This document shows, piece after piece, positions 23,577 through 31,896 of a stretch of DNA of 39,375 nucleotides. The notes beneath the pieces were generated by a model. That model saw nothing but the letters and a program-made list of their open reading frames with translations. It did not search any database and was not told the DNA's origin. A program made the translations under genes and the position numbers. The stretch spans positions 1 through 39,375 of the forward strand of contig CAIRNV010000127.1 in NCBI GenBank assembly GCA_903880005.1, read 5' to 3'. The DNA comes from an uncultured Verrucomicrobiota bacterium. Lineage in GTDB: Bacteria > Verrucomicrobiota > Verrucomicrobiia > Limisphaerales > UBA9464. Numbering within the stretch: position 1 is the stretch's first letter; every line of letters begins with the position of its first letter.

Positions 23577-26318
23577 TCACCGCTGGTCCGTGCCCCGCAA
23601 CCAAGCCAGCAAGTCCGCCAGGCCTTGCTCTCCCAAGGAGGACTCGAAGCCCGTCGGCATGAGCGAACGCCCGGTCGCCTCGATGCGGCGCAGCCGGGAT
23701 CGCAGCACGGGCACCTCGCCGCCGCCGGCCTGCCTCAACACGATGTTGTTGGCCGTCTCCGCCGACACCAGCCCGGACAACGCCTCGCCGTCATCCAACT
23801 CGATGCTCCATGCCCGGTAGCGCGCCTCCACGGCCTGGTCCGGGTCCAAGATCGCTGCCAGCCACCATTCCACCGGCTTGCTGGCCGCCATCGCAAGGCC
23901 GGGGCCCACGGCCACGCCCACGTCCCGCATCCGATGACACGGCGCGCACAACTCGACGAAACGGGCCCTGCCCTTCGCGGCATCGCCCTGCATCCCCGCC
24001 ACCTTGCCGTGGCGCGCCACCACCGCCGCGCGGTCGGTTGAACTGGGCCTGAGCGACGCAAGCACGGGGGGTGGTGGCGCCACGGTCTGGCCCGGCTGCA
24101 ACTCCCGAAACAACGCGTGCCCCACCGGGACCGACGATTGAACGGCCCACCGTGTCCAGTCGTCGAGGTCCGGCCGCGACGCCACCCGGCGCAAGGCCTC
24201 CTCCACCCGTTCCACCGGCCATGCCCCCAGCGAGAAGGCAGCCTGCAATCGCACCGCCGCCTCGCCGTCGGATGCGAGCCCCCGCACGGCATCGAGCACG
24301 GCGCCGGCATTCGGCGCGTGGGCTTCCGCCTGCCGCAGCGCCTCCACCCGGACGCCAGGGTGGGGATCCGACAGTCCCCGCAGCAGGTCCTTTTCTTGCA
24401 ATCCTCCCAACAAGCCCAGCGTGGCCATCGCCTGGAGCCGGACGCGCGGGTCATGCGCGGGCTGCATGAGGGCTCGCAACGGTGCATGGGTTGCCGGGTC
24501 GCGACGCTGGACCAGGCATCGCATCGCCATGTCACGCTGCCAGCCGTTCGGGTGGTCCATCGCCTGGACCCACGCCGCAGGATCCATGGACTCCAGCGAT
24601 GGCACGACGCGCCTCGGGGAGCCCTTGGGCGCGACGCGGTAGATGCGCCCCCGATCCTCGCCCGCGCGAAGGTTCACCCGGGCCTGCATCTCCGGGGAGA
24701 TCCACTCCGGATGCTCGAGGATGAACCGCTGCATGTCCGCCACCCACAAGGCCCCGTCCGGACCGACCCGCGTCCCCGTCGGGCGAAACCAAGGATCGGT
24801 GCTCGCGAGGAACTCCGAGCGCTCCTCGCCCGGTGCACGGCGGCTGTGCCACCCGCTTCCATGGGGGAGGAGGACCTCCCGATGAATCGTGTTGTGCACC
24901 GGCTCGCTGATGAAGACCGAGCCGGCGAAGGACAGGCCGAACAGGTCGTCGCGATTCGGGACGGGGCTGCACCCGCTGGTCACGTGATTGAGCGACCACG
25001 GTTGGTTGGGCCGTTGCTGCGGCGCGCTGGCGGGGAACACGCGGGTCGAGTCCGGGTAGTTGGCCAGCATTTCCACCACGCGCGGCACGGCGAGGCCCGG
25101 GTTTCGCCGCAGGTAATGCTCGGGAAGCCGGACGTGCCAAAGCCAGGTGGGATTGTTGTTGCCGTACCAGCTCCCCCAGTCGTCGCGACGACGGCCGAAC
25201 TGCGTCTGCGCCGACACGGTCTCCATGTCGCCGGTTTCGGGGCGCACGCGCAGGTCGCGCCCGCCGAGCTTCAAGGTCCTTCCCGTGGCGACCGACCGCA
25301 CGGTGCCGCCGCTGTCGCCGTTGGCCAGGTACACCCAACCGTCGAGGCCCCATTCAAACCCATTGAACCGATGCTGTTGGTTGCCCGGATGAAACCCGGT
25401 GAACAACACGCGCCGGACGTCCGCCGCCCCGTCGCCATTCGTATCCTCCGCGTACAACAGGTCTGGCGCGGCCGCCACCAGCGCGCCGCGGCCCCACGGC
25501 ATGACGCTCGACGGGAATGGCAAGTCCTTCAGGAACACCGTCGCGCGCTCGAACACGCCGTCGGCGTCGCCGTCCGCGAGGACCTTTACCCGGCCACCGG
25601 GCTTGCCGTGCCCGTCCATTCCCAGGGGGTAATCCCGCATCTCCACCACCCACAGCCGCCCGTCGGCGCCCCAGTCGAGGTACACGGGATCCACGACGAC
25701 CGGCTCCGATGCGACGCATTGAACCTCGATGCCGGGGGCCACGCGAAACGCCGCCAAGGCTTCCGGCACCGACAAGGGGGACGGCATCGGCATCGCGATC
25801 CATGGCCCAGGGTTGAATCGAGCCTCGGAACCACCGCGAGCCACCACGACATCCGCCCCGTCCCGGCGCACCACGGCTCCCACGAACGAGGGCGGCCCTG
25901 CTTGGCCGCCCGTACGCGGGCCCGAACGGACCACGTGGGTCCAACCCTTCGTCCATCCCAGCTGGGGCTGCACGACGCGCGTCCAAAGGTGCATCGACAC
26001 CACCCGGTCGTTGGACAGCACAAGGTCGTCGAAGCCATCCCCGTTCAGGTCCACCGTGCGCAGGCCGACATCGGCCGCGTCCATGACGGCGACCTCCTCG
26101 GGCAATCCAAAGTCCGCCTTCACCCACCGGCCGGAGTCGTCGCGCGTCTCCACCCCCCATCGGCCTTGGGACGCCACGACGCGGTCGGGCCGGCCATCAT
26201 GATCGAAGTCTCCGAAGAGGTCCTGCCCCCTGGCCCATGGCGACGCGGTCGCCACGAGCATCCACATGCCCGGGACCCAGGCTCCGTTCACCCCAAACCG
26301 TTGGAGACAGAAACGCAT
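23577..26318 (-). CDS. PVC-type membrane-bound dehydrogenase with HEAT repeats and cytochrome c
   Basis: A 913-residue exported protein. Order of parts: signal peptide (VPGMWMLVATASPWARG); FG-GAP-like repeats (DFDHDGRPDRVV, DLNGDGFDDLVLSND); a beta-propeller sugar-dehydrogenase-like domain from about 190 to 570 (WGADGRLWVVEMRDYP, YAEDTNGDGAADVRRVLF, RVGPDGALWVADM); HEAT repeats from about 600 to 740; and a C-terminal heme c domain with CAPCH (Cys791, Cys794, His795). This architecture is typical of planctomycetes and verrucomicrobia and probably oxidises sugars or alcohols in the periplasm. ATG 26318 has GAGG six bases upstream; a GTG at 26330 would overlap the HAD stop as GTGA. Confidence 0.9.
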   Translation of the reverse strand: MRFCLQRFGVNGAWVPGMWMLVATASPWARGQDLFGDFDHDGRPDRVVASQGRWGVETRDDSGRWVKADFGLPEEVAVMDAADVGLRTVDLNGDGFDDLVLSNDRVVSMHLWTRVVQPQLGWTKGWTHVVRSGPRTGGQAGPPSFVGAVVRRDGADVVVARGGSEARFNPGPWIAMPMPSPLSVPEALAAFRVAPGIEVQCVASEPVVVDPVYLDWGADGRLWVVEMRDYPLGMDGHGKPGGRVKVLADGDADGVFERATVFLKDLPFPSSVMPWGRGALVAAAPDLLYAEDTNGDGAADVRRVLFTGFHPGNQQHRFNGFEWGLDGWVYLANGDSGGTVRSVATGRTLKLGGRDLRVRPETGDMETVSAQTQFGRRRDDWGSWYGNNNPTWLWHVRLPEHYLRRNPGLAVPRVVEMLANYPDSTRVFPASAPQQRPNQPWSLNHVTSGCSPVPNRDDLFGLSFAGSVFISEPVHNTIHREVLLPHGSGWHSRRAPGEERSEFLASTDPWFRPTGTRVGPDGALWVADMQRFILEHPEWISPEMQARVNLRAGEDRGRIYRVAPKGSPRRVVPSLESMDPAAWVQAMDHPNGWQRDMAMRCLVQRRDPATHAPLRALMQPAHDPRVRLQAMATLGLLGGLQEKDLLRGLSDPHPGVRVEALRQAEAHAPNAGAVLDAVRGLASDGEAAVRLQAAFSLGAWPVERVEEALRRVASRPDLDDWTRWAVQSSVPVGHALFRELQPGQTVAPPPPVLASLRPSSTDRAAVVARHGKVAGMQGDAAKGRARFVELCAPCHRMRDVGVAVGPGLAMAASKPVEWWLAAILDPDQAVEARYRAWSIELDDGEALSGLVSAETANNIVLRQAGGGEVPVLRSRLRRIEATGRSLMPTGFESSLGEQGLADLLAWLRGTDQR

Positions 26319-26326
26319 GCGCCGCC

Positions 26327-27160
26327 TCACGCCTCGCGGTTCACCAGTCCAAGGCCGCCGAGGATTTCATCCAGGCGGGCGTAGTCGGGAACCACCATGT
26401 CCGCCCCGACTCCCCACAACCGCTGGCGCTTGGCCTCGTCGATTCGGCCGGAGCCAAACACCTCCTCGTCGGTCGCCACCGCCACGGCCGTCGCACCCAT
26501 GGCCTTGGCCTCCTCGATTTCGACATGTCCGTCGCCAAAGACCACCAAGGCGTCGCCGGCCGCCCCATCCGACGCCAGGATGGCGTCCATCACGCCCCGC
26601 TTGCTGTAGGAGCGATCCTCCGGCCCCGAAGGACCATGAACCCTCGGGCCAAAGAAACGCGACACGCCCAGCACCTCGACCTCAGCGTTGACGTGGCGGG
26701 CCTCGGTGCCGGACACGACGTGAAGGATGAGGCCGGCGGCCGACAACGCCTCCAAGCATGCCACGGTGCCCGGAGGTTGATACGCGGCGGCGGACCGCGA
26801 CCCGGACCTCACCTCCTCGATGCGGGCGTCCACCATGCGCCGCAGCCGGGTTGCGTACTCGGATTGGTACGCGACGGCAGGGCGACGTTCGCCACCCCGC
26901 TCCACCACCCGTTCGGCGAGGCATTGCATCTGGTGGATCGTGGGCTTGCCGTTGAGCCGCCAGATGTCGTCGTGCGCCTGGTGCCGGAGCTTCGCCGCAT
27001 CCTCGCCTGGCAACGCCGGGAGGTGCGACAGGAACAACTCCAACATCACCTCGCCCCATCCCGCACGGATGAAGGACAACGTGCCGTCCCAGTCGAACAC
27101 CGCATGGCGAAGCCGGGAGGGCGGCCGGTAGCCTGGCCGGGACTGGATGACGGGGCTCAC
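26327..27160 (-). CDS. HAD-superfamily phosphatase
   Basis: A 277-residue hydrolase with the HAD motifs: nucleophile DWDGT near residue 23, motif II serine/threonine in LHVVSGTEA, the lysine in RSYSKRG, and motif IV VVFGDGHVEIEEAKAMG. It has an alpha-helical cap between motifs I and II, like phosphoglycolate phosphatase-type members. The start is GTG at 27160, which overlaps the stop of the Gfo/Idh gene as GTGA; no ATG exists before motif I. The longer frame to 27211 would overlap the upstream gene by 55 bp. Its substrate may be a phosphorylated product of the neighbouring oxidoreductases; this is inferred from operon context. Confidence 0.87.
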   Translation of the reverse strand: MSPVIQSRPGYRPPSRLRHAVFDWDGTLSFIRAGWGEVMLELFLSHLPALPGEDAAKLRHQAHDDIWRLNGKPTIHQMQCLAERVVERGGERRPAVAYQSEYATRLRRMVDARIEEVRSGSRSAAAYQPPGTVACLEALSAAGLILHVVSGTEARHVNAEVEVLGVSRFFGPRVHGPSGPEDRSYSKRGVMDAILASDGAAGDALVVFGDGHVEIEEAKAMGATAVAVATDEEVFGSGRIDEAKRQRLWGVGADMVVPDYARLDEILGGLGLVNREA

Positions 27161-28191
27161 GGGAGGGAAACGGTGACGGCTCGTTGGACGGAGGCTTCCT
27201 CGGCCTCGCAAACCTCCAAGGAAAGGACGGCGTCCGCCGCCGTGACCAGCGTCGGTGCCCGCCCGGCCGCGATGGACTCAAGGAAATGGCGAGCCTCGCC
27301 GATGTATCCGTCGCCGCCGTCGGGCTTCACGGTGACCGGGGCCTGTCCCGGGACGAAGACCCGCAGGGCGTCCGCACCCCGGGCGATGTCATAGTCGATG
27401 GTGGCGCGCTCCAGGTTCACGGTGAACGCCATGTTGAAGCCAAAGCCCTCGGACATCGCCCAGCTTCCCTCGGCCGACACCGTGGGTCCACCCGGGTAAT
27501 GGTAGAGCGTGACCACGTGGTCGATCGCGCCGCTGACCCGCGAATAGCCCGAGGACGTCACCGCAGCGGGCCTCCCAAAGCAATGAACCACGAAGTCCGT
27601 GTCGTGGACGTGCAAGTCGAAGAGGCCGCCACCCGACTCGGCCCCCTTGAGGAAGTGCCCATGGCCCCAGCCTGGAGCCTGGGCCACCCGCCGAAACCGC
27701 GCATCCAGCACCTTGCCGTGGATGCCGGATGCCATCACCTGGCGCGTCCACGCGTACTCCGGCCAAAAACGAATGCAGAGGGCGGGCATGAGGAAGACGC
27801 CCTTCGCCGCGGCGGCGGCGGCCGCATCGGCAATCCGCCTCGCCTCGGCGGCGGTGCGGGCGAGGGGCTTCTCCACCAGCACGTGCTTCCCCGCCGCCAA
27901 CGCGGCGAGGCAAAGGTCCACATGCGTGGGCGTGGGGGTGCAAATGTCCACCGCATGGACGTCGGGATCGGACAGCAAGTCCTCGACGCGCTGGTACGCG
28001 CGCACCTGGGACATGTCGAGCCGCACGGCGTCCTGCGAGCCCACGTTGCCGGCCACGTTGGAAAAGTTGCCGTCAAGGTTGCGCCCGCTCGGGTTGGCGA
28101 TGGCGGCGATGCGCGCCATGGGAACCTTCCGGTAGGCCCGGATATGGGCAACGGCCATGAAGCCGGTGCCGACGATGCCGACGTTGATCAC
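27157..28191 (-). CDS. Gfo/Idh/MocA-family oxidoreductase
   Basis: A 344-residue NAD(P)-dependent oxidoreductase of the glucose-fructose oxidoreductase and inositol dehydrogenase family. The Rossmann motif GIVGTGFMAVAHIRAY is at the N-terminus, the EKPLA motif that holds the catalytic lysine occurs in KHVLVEKPLART, and the second domain has GGGLFDLHVHDTDF with a conserved histidine. The start is GTG at 28191 (INVGIVGTG), with GAGGA about ten bases upstream; the frame open to 28572 overlaps the upstream gene. It probably oxidises a sugar or polyol. Its stop overlaps the HAD gene, so these two are translationally coupled. Confidence 0.92.
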   Translation of the reverse strand: MINVGIVGTGFMAVAHIRAYRKVPMARIAAIANPSGRNLDGNFSNVAGNVGSQDAVRLDMSQVRAYQRVEDLLSDPDVHAVDICTPTPTHVDLCLAALAAGKHVLVEKPLARTAAEARRIADAAAAAAAKGVFLMPALCIRFWPEYAWTRQVMASGIHGKVLDARFRRVAQAPGWGHGHFLKGAESGGGLFDLHVHDTDFVVHCFGRPAAVTSSGYSRVSGAIDHVVTLYHYPGGPTVSAEGSWAMSEGFGFNMAFTVNLERATIDYDIARGADALRVFVPGQAPVTVKPDGGDGYIGEARHFLESIAAGRAPTLVTAADAVLSLEVCEAEEASVQRAVTVSLP

Positions 28192-28265
28192 GCCCCCGAC
28201 TATCCTCGCGCCACACGCCGGATGCCAAGGCGCGAAGTTCGGAGAAGACCCGGGCAACCGACCGC

Positions 28266-29786
28266 TCAACCCGCGAACCCCGACCGTGCAAGCATGGCCT
28301 GCATCTCCCCGGGCGTCGCATCCAGTCGCCACGCGTTCGCCATCAAGATCCCGGCGTCGCACCCATGACGATGTCGCCGCGACTCGTCCAACATGCCCGC
28401 CAGATCCAGATCCTCGACGACGCTTCTCACGCGGTCCCTCGCCTGCGCGGCGTTCCCTGTCGCAGCACATGCCACTGCCTCGCGCATGCCGTCCGCAAAC
28501 CGCGGCATTCCACGCAACAGGAAGCCCAGCGCCCTCCCCGGCTTCCCAAGCCGCCTCGCCGTCTCGGACCAAATGGCCGCCGTGAAGTAAAACAACAGCA
28601 GGTCACGAAAGACATCGAAGTCCGGCATGGCTCGATACAGCGCCCCGACCATCCCAAAGGCCGCATCGAGATCCCGGATCGTCTCCTCGCCCAGCGAATT
28701 CATGTCCATGTCGCCCCCCCGATCCCACGCCTCCCCAATCCGAACCAAGCCCAGCAAGGTCAGCGGAAATCCCATCGACAACAGCGGATCCACGAAGCCG
28801 GCGGCGATCGGGAGCATCAACCAACCCGGCCCGGAGACACGGGACGTGCGAAAGGACAACTTCGGGATGTGCGCCAAGGGCCTCGTGGGCACGGCATGCG
28901 CGAAGCAACGGGCCACGTCCGGACTACGCCGCAGCCACCCAGCCCATGCCTCCCCGGCGTTCGTGACGCGCCCGGGCACCGTCCGGCGTGCAAACCCGGC
29001 GCTCGTAAGGCCGTTGTTGAAGCGCAGGATCCATGTCCAGCCATCGTCAAAAACATGGTGCAACGCCGCGTCATCGGGCGGAAACGGGACCGTCCCCACC
29101 GGCGCATGCACCGCCTCCCATCGCTCGACGTCGGCAAAGTGACCGAACACGGCCTCCGTGGAGGGATATCCCTGCGGGTTGACCTCCCCGAGGCCGAGGG
29201 CGCGGTGCAAGTACCCGCGCGGGCCGGTGGCATCGAACAACCATCGCGCATGGGCCTGGAAGGAGCCGGACGGCCCGCGCCCCGTCACGCGCACCCCTGC
29301 CGGGCCAAACTCGGGCGCTTCCAAGGTCGTCTCTTCCAAGGCCTCGGCCCCCATCGAGGCCGCCTCGCGAAACAGGAACGCATCAAAGTCCGGTCGATAC
29401 CAGTGCGTGTCGGCCACGGCATCCGATGGGCTGGCCGCGACCAGAAGCTCACGCGACCTCGCATCGTCGTGGACCCAGGGGCGGCCGCCCGGGCCATGGT
29501 GGTAGAAGGAAAAGCCGCGCTTGAGACCGCACCCGATGGATGGGTACGTCGCCTGCCAGGTGCCCCACTTGCACAGGGGCAGCAGCCGAGGCAGGTCATG
29601 GCGCAAGGCGATCTCCTCCAGCAACAAGTTGGCCAGCGGCGTGGACGACTCCCCCATCACAAACCGCGGATGCTTCTGCCGCTCAACCAAGAGCACCGAC
29701 TTGCCCCTCCTCCGCGCCATCATTGCCAACAACGATCCGGCAAAGCCGCCACCGACAATTGCCACGTCGAAGTCCTGCCTCCCCAT
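28266..29786 (-). CDS. FAD-dependent oxidoreductase, flavin halogenase/geranylgeranyl reductase-like
   Basis: A 506-residue flavoprotein. The nucleotide-binding motif VAIVGGGFAGSLLA is at the N-terminus, followed by RQKHPRFVMGESSTPLANLL, which matches the GES motif of flavin-dependent halogenases and related reductases. A later DGWTWILRFNNG resembles the WxWxIP region of tryptophan halogenases but lacks the isoleucine-proline end, so halogenase activity is doubtful. ATG 29786 is chosen because it puts the FAD motif near the N-terminus; ATG codons at 29834 and 29840 are alternatives. The Gfo/Idh gene follows 74 bp later. Confidence 0.85.
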   Translation of the reverse strand: MGRQDFDVAIVGGGFAGSLLAMMARRRGKSVLLVERQKHPRFVMGESSTPLANLLLEEIALRHDLPRLLPLCKWGTWQATYPSIGCGLKRGFSFYHHGPGGRPWVHDDARSRELLVAASPSDAVADTHWYRPDFDAFLFREAASMGAEALEETTLEAPEFGPAGVRVTGRGPSGSFQAHARWLFDATGPRGYLHRALGLGEVNPQGYPSTEAVFGHFADVERWEAVHAPVGTVPFPPDDAALHHVFDDGWTWILRFNNGLTSAGFARRTVPGRVTNAGEAWAGWLRRSPDVARCFAHAVPTRPLAHIPKLSFRTSRVSGPGWLMLPIAAGFVDPLLSMGFPLTLLGLVRIGEAWDRGGDMDMNSLGEETIRDLDAAFGMVGALYRAMPDFDVFRDLLLFYFTAAIWSETARRLGKPGRALGFLLRGMPRFADGMREAVACAATGNAAQARDRVRSVVEDLDLAGMLDESRRHRHGCDAGILMANAWRLDATPGEMQAMLARSGFAG

Positions 29787-29833
29787 GGCGTGTTCGTGCC
29801 CCACGGCGAAGGTCCAACGCAAGGAGCATTCCA

Positions 29834-30073
29834 TCACCATACCCGGATCGCCTTCAGCATCCGATCCCGCCCCAGGCCCACCCTCGCTAGGTCCCTGCAC
29901 CCCGCCTCATGGACGAGGGGCCCCGGCCGCCAGCCCGGCCCCTCGTCGGCGAGCACCCCAAGGCTGATGGGAAAGCGGTCGTAGAGATCGTGGATTCGGC
30001 AGTGATGACGATACATGCGGAGGCCAAGGCCCGGGTCACGCTGGGCCTGCACCTCGACGTGCAGGAGGATCAT
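29834..30073 (-). pseudogene. Fragment of an Rpn-family PD-(D/E)XK nuclease/transposase
   Basis: A 79-codon frame begins MILLHVEVQAQRDPGLGLRM and continues RMYRHHCRIHDLYDRFPISL and VLADEGPGWRP. This is the core of Rpn (recombination-promoting nuclease) proteins, where the E-X-Q of HVEVQ is part of the nuclease motif. Full proteins are about 300 residues, and both the N-terminal and C-terminal parts are absent here. The frame has AAGGAACGCTC before its ATG, so expression of a small product is possible. Its stop overlaps an alternative start of the next gene in TGATG. I regard it as a decayed mobile-element-type gene. Confidence 0.6.
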
Positions 30074-30140
30074 GAGCGTTCCTTTCCGTCGCGAAGGAAG
30101 GGGTGTCGCGGCGGCATCCTGCGTGGTGCGAGGGGCGGTC

Positions 30141-30174
30141 GATCTTCTTCCGCAAGAGCACCGTCGTTCGCTCG
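30141..30174. repeat. Short dispersed repeat, copy 2 (partner at 7317-7350)
   Basis: Second copy of the 34-bp sequence, 29 of 34 identical, again just downstream of a minus-strand stop (the beta-lactamase-family gene ends at 30253). It lies 67 bp from the Rpn fragment. Confidence 0.55.
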
Positions 30175-30252
30175 TCGTCCTTCACCGGTGGGGCGCCTCG
30201 TTGGGGAACGAGATCCCTCGTGACGGCGTGGCAGCGACGGATGAGGACGACG

Positions 30253-31773
30253 TTAGCCAACAGACTGCATGAGGACGGGCGCAGGCGAACCGAAGCCGAG
30301 CGGTATCCGGGCCTCCACTCGCACGCCCCGGCCATTGAATTGCAGGGAGACGTTGGCCCGGAAGGGCGTGCTGCAAACGTGGATCGCGAGGGACAGCGTG
30401 TCATCCGTCGTCCAGGCGGCGCTGGCGGCCAGCGGTTCCTTGGCCAACGGCCCAAGGCTGCCCCGCGGCGCCAGACCCAGGATGCCATCCGCGCGTGCCC
30501 ACCTCCCGTGACCACACTTCACCCGGGATTCCTTCCCACGGACGACCCACGAGAGGTCCCAACCGCCCCCGCCGGACTCCTCGACGCGCAGCGCCTCCCA
30601 GCCGGCGTCATTGGGGACGAGCCGGAAGGTCCGGCCCAAGGCGTCGGCCGAGCGCGGGCTGGACTTGCTGCCCGCCACCGTCTTGAGGGCCAAGCCTTGG
30701 AGACGCTCGTGCAAGGCGCGCCGGGCAGGGGCGGCGGACTTTCCAACGGCCGGCAGCACATGCTCCCAGACCCGGTCCAGGACCGCCTGCATGTCGCCCG
30801 TCCCGGCGGTGATGGCGACCACGATGTCCTGGGCGGGAAGCACGATGCAAAACTGGCCAAACGCCCCGTCCCCCCGGTAGGCCCCGTGGCGACACCTCCA
30901 GAACTGGTAGCCGTACCCCTGCTCCCAATCGCTCCGCGGATTGCTGCCGTTGGAAACCTGGCGCGCCGTGGCGGCATCCACCCACGATGACGGAACCAGC
31001 ACCTTGCCTTCGGGCGAACGCCCCCTGCGCCGAAGCATGTCCCCAAACCGCGCAACATCCTCCGTTCGCAGGCGAAGCCCATACCCGCCCAGGCTGATGC
31101 CCTCGGCGTTGGCATCCCAAGTGGACCCCTCGATGCCCAGTGGCGCGAACAATCGAGGACCCAGGTACTCGTGCACCGTCTTGCCCGTTGCCTTCTGGAC
31201 CAGGGCCGACTGCATGAAGGTGGCCGGGGTGTTGTAGAGAAAGTGGGTGCCGGGCTTGAAGGGAACCGGTGCGGCGAGGAACGACCGCGCCGACATCGCC
31301 TCGGGCGTGATGGGTGGCTCCGACTGATGCCCCGTGCTCATGCACAGGAGGTCACGAACGCGCATCGCCCTGAGGTTGGCGGAGGGCTCTTCCGGCGCAT
31401 GGTCGCCCAGATGCCTGAGAACGGGGTCGTCGATGGACAAACGGCCCTCGGCCACGGCGAGGCCCACCGCCGTGGAGGTGAAGCTCTTGCTCAGCGAATA
31501 CAACTCATGCGGCGTCTGCGCGTCATAGGGCGCCCACCACCCCTCCGCGATGACCCTGCCATGCCGCATCACCACGAGGCCATGGACGTGCTCGATTCGG
31601 TCCAGCGCCTCCACGAGCGAGAGGAGGCCCGCAGACGAAACGCCTTGGCTCTCCGGGGTGGCGCGCGGCAGGGATGCCGGAGTCACGCGCCGGGTCGAAG
31701 GCCTCGCAACCGAGGGAACAAACGGACTCGCAAGCAAACCCGCCAAGACGGCTCGACGCGAAAGGAGGGGCAT
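30253..31773 (-). CDS. Exported serine hydrolase, class C beta-lactamase/esterase family
   Basis: A 506-residue protein with an N-terminal Tat-like signal (SRRAVLAGLLASPFVPSVA). The active-site SxxK motif is SLSK (Ser93, Lys96), the second motif region is YNTPATF (Tyr180), and GDGAFGQFCIVLP further on corresponds to the HxG/KTG-like region. A C-terminal extension of about 140 residues (from VGKSAAPARRALHERL on) forms a separate beta-rich domain. Substrate cannot be told: the family covers beta-lactamases, esterases and peptidases. The longer frame to 31809 would start with TTG, so ATG 31773 is preferred. Confidence 0.9.
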   Translation of the reverse strand: MPLLSRRAVLAGLLASPFVPSVARPSTRRVTPASLPRATPESQGVSSAGLLSLVEALDRIEHVHGLVVMRHGRVIAEGWWAPYDAQTPHELYSLSKSFTSTAVGLAVAEGRLSIDDPVLRHLGDHAPEEPSANLRAMRVRDLLCMSTGHQSEPPITPEAMSARSFLAAPVPFKPGTHFLYNTPATFMQSALVQKATGKTVHEYLGPRLFAPLGIEGSTWDANAEGISLGGYGLRLRTEDVARFGDMLRRRGRSPEGKVLVPSSWVDAATARQVSNGSNPRSDWEQGYGYQFWRCRHGAYRGDGAFGQFCIVLPAQDIVVAITAGTGDMQAVLDRVWEHVLPAVGKSAAPARRALHERLQGLALKTVAGSKSSPRSADALGRTFRLVPNDAGWEALRVEESGGGGWDLSWVVRGKESRVKCGHGRWARADGILGLAPRGSLGPLAKEPLAASAAWTTDDTLSLAIHVCSTPFRANVSLQFNGRGVRVEARIPLGFGSPAPVLMQSVG

Positions 31774-31824
31774 GGCCTCAGGCTGCAACGGGCGGCCTCC
31801 CGTTGCCAAGGACGCGGCGCGGGA

Positions 31825-31853
31825 CCTAGTCCGGGATGATGCAGTTGGGAGGG
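31825..31853. repeat. Dispersed 29-bp repeat, copy 2 (partner at 23394-23422)
   Basis: Second copy, in the 123-bp spacer between the tolC-like stop and the beta-lactamase-family start. On the minus strand both copies contain ACTGCATC preceded by CCCTCCC. Confidence 0.5.
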
Positions 31854-31896
31854 AAGGATTTGCGAAGGCAGATCCAGCCAGCGCGACCGGCGCGCC

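Larger units (their letters stand above)
29787..30252. other. Spacer with Rpn remnant and repeat
   Basis: A 466-bp region between the beta-lactamase-family and FAD oxidoreductase genes. It carries a short frame related to Rpn nucleases (29834-30073) and the second copy of a 34-bp repeat (30141-30174). No intact gene is seen. Confidence 0.6.

Noticed and set aside
24117-26384. Long plus-strand open frame (755 codons) opposite the PVC dehydrogenase gene
   Set aside because: It is antisense to a protein with clear domains and a CxxCH motif, and its translation is low-complexity Arg/Pro/His-rich without any family motif. It arises from high GC content.
28365-29984. Plus-strand open frame of 539 codons opposite the FAD oxidoreductase
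   Set aside because: Shadow of the flavoprotein gene, rich in Arg/Gln/His, without motifs.
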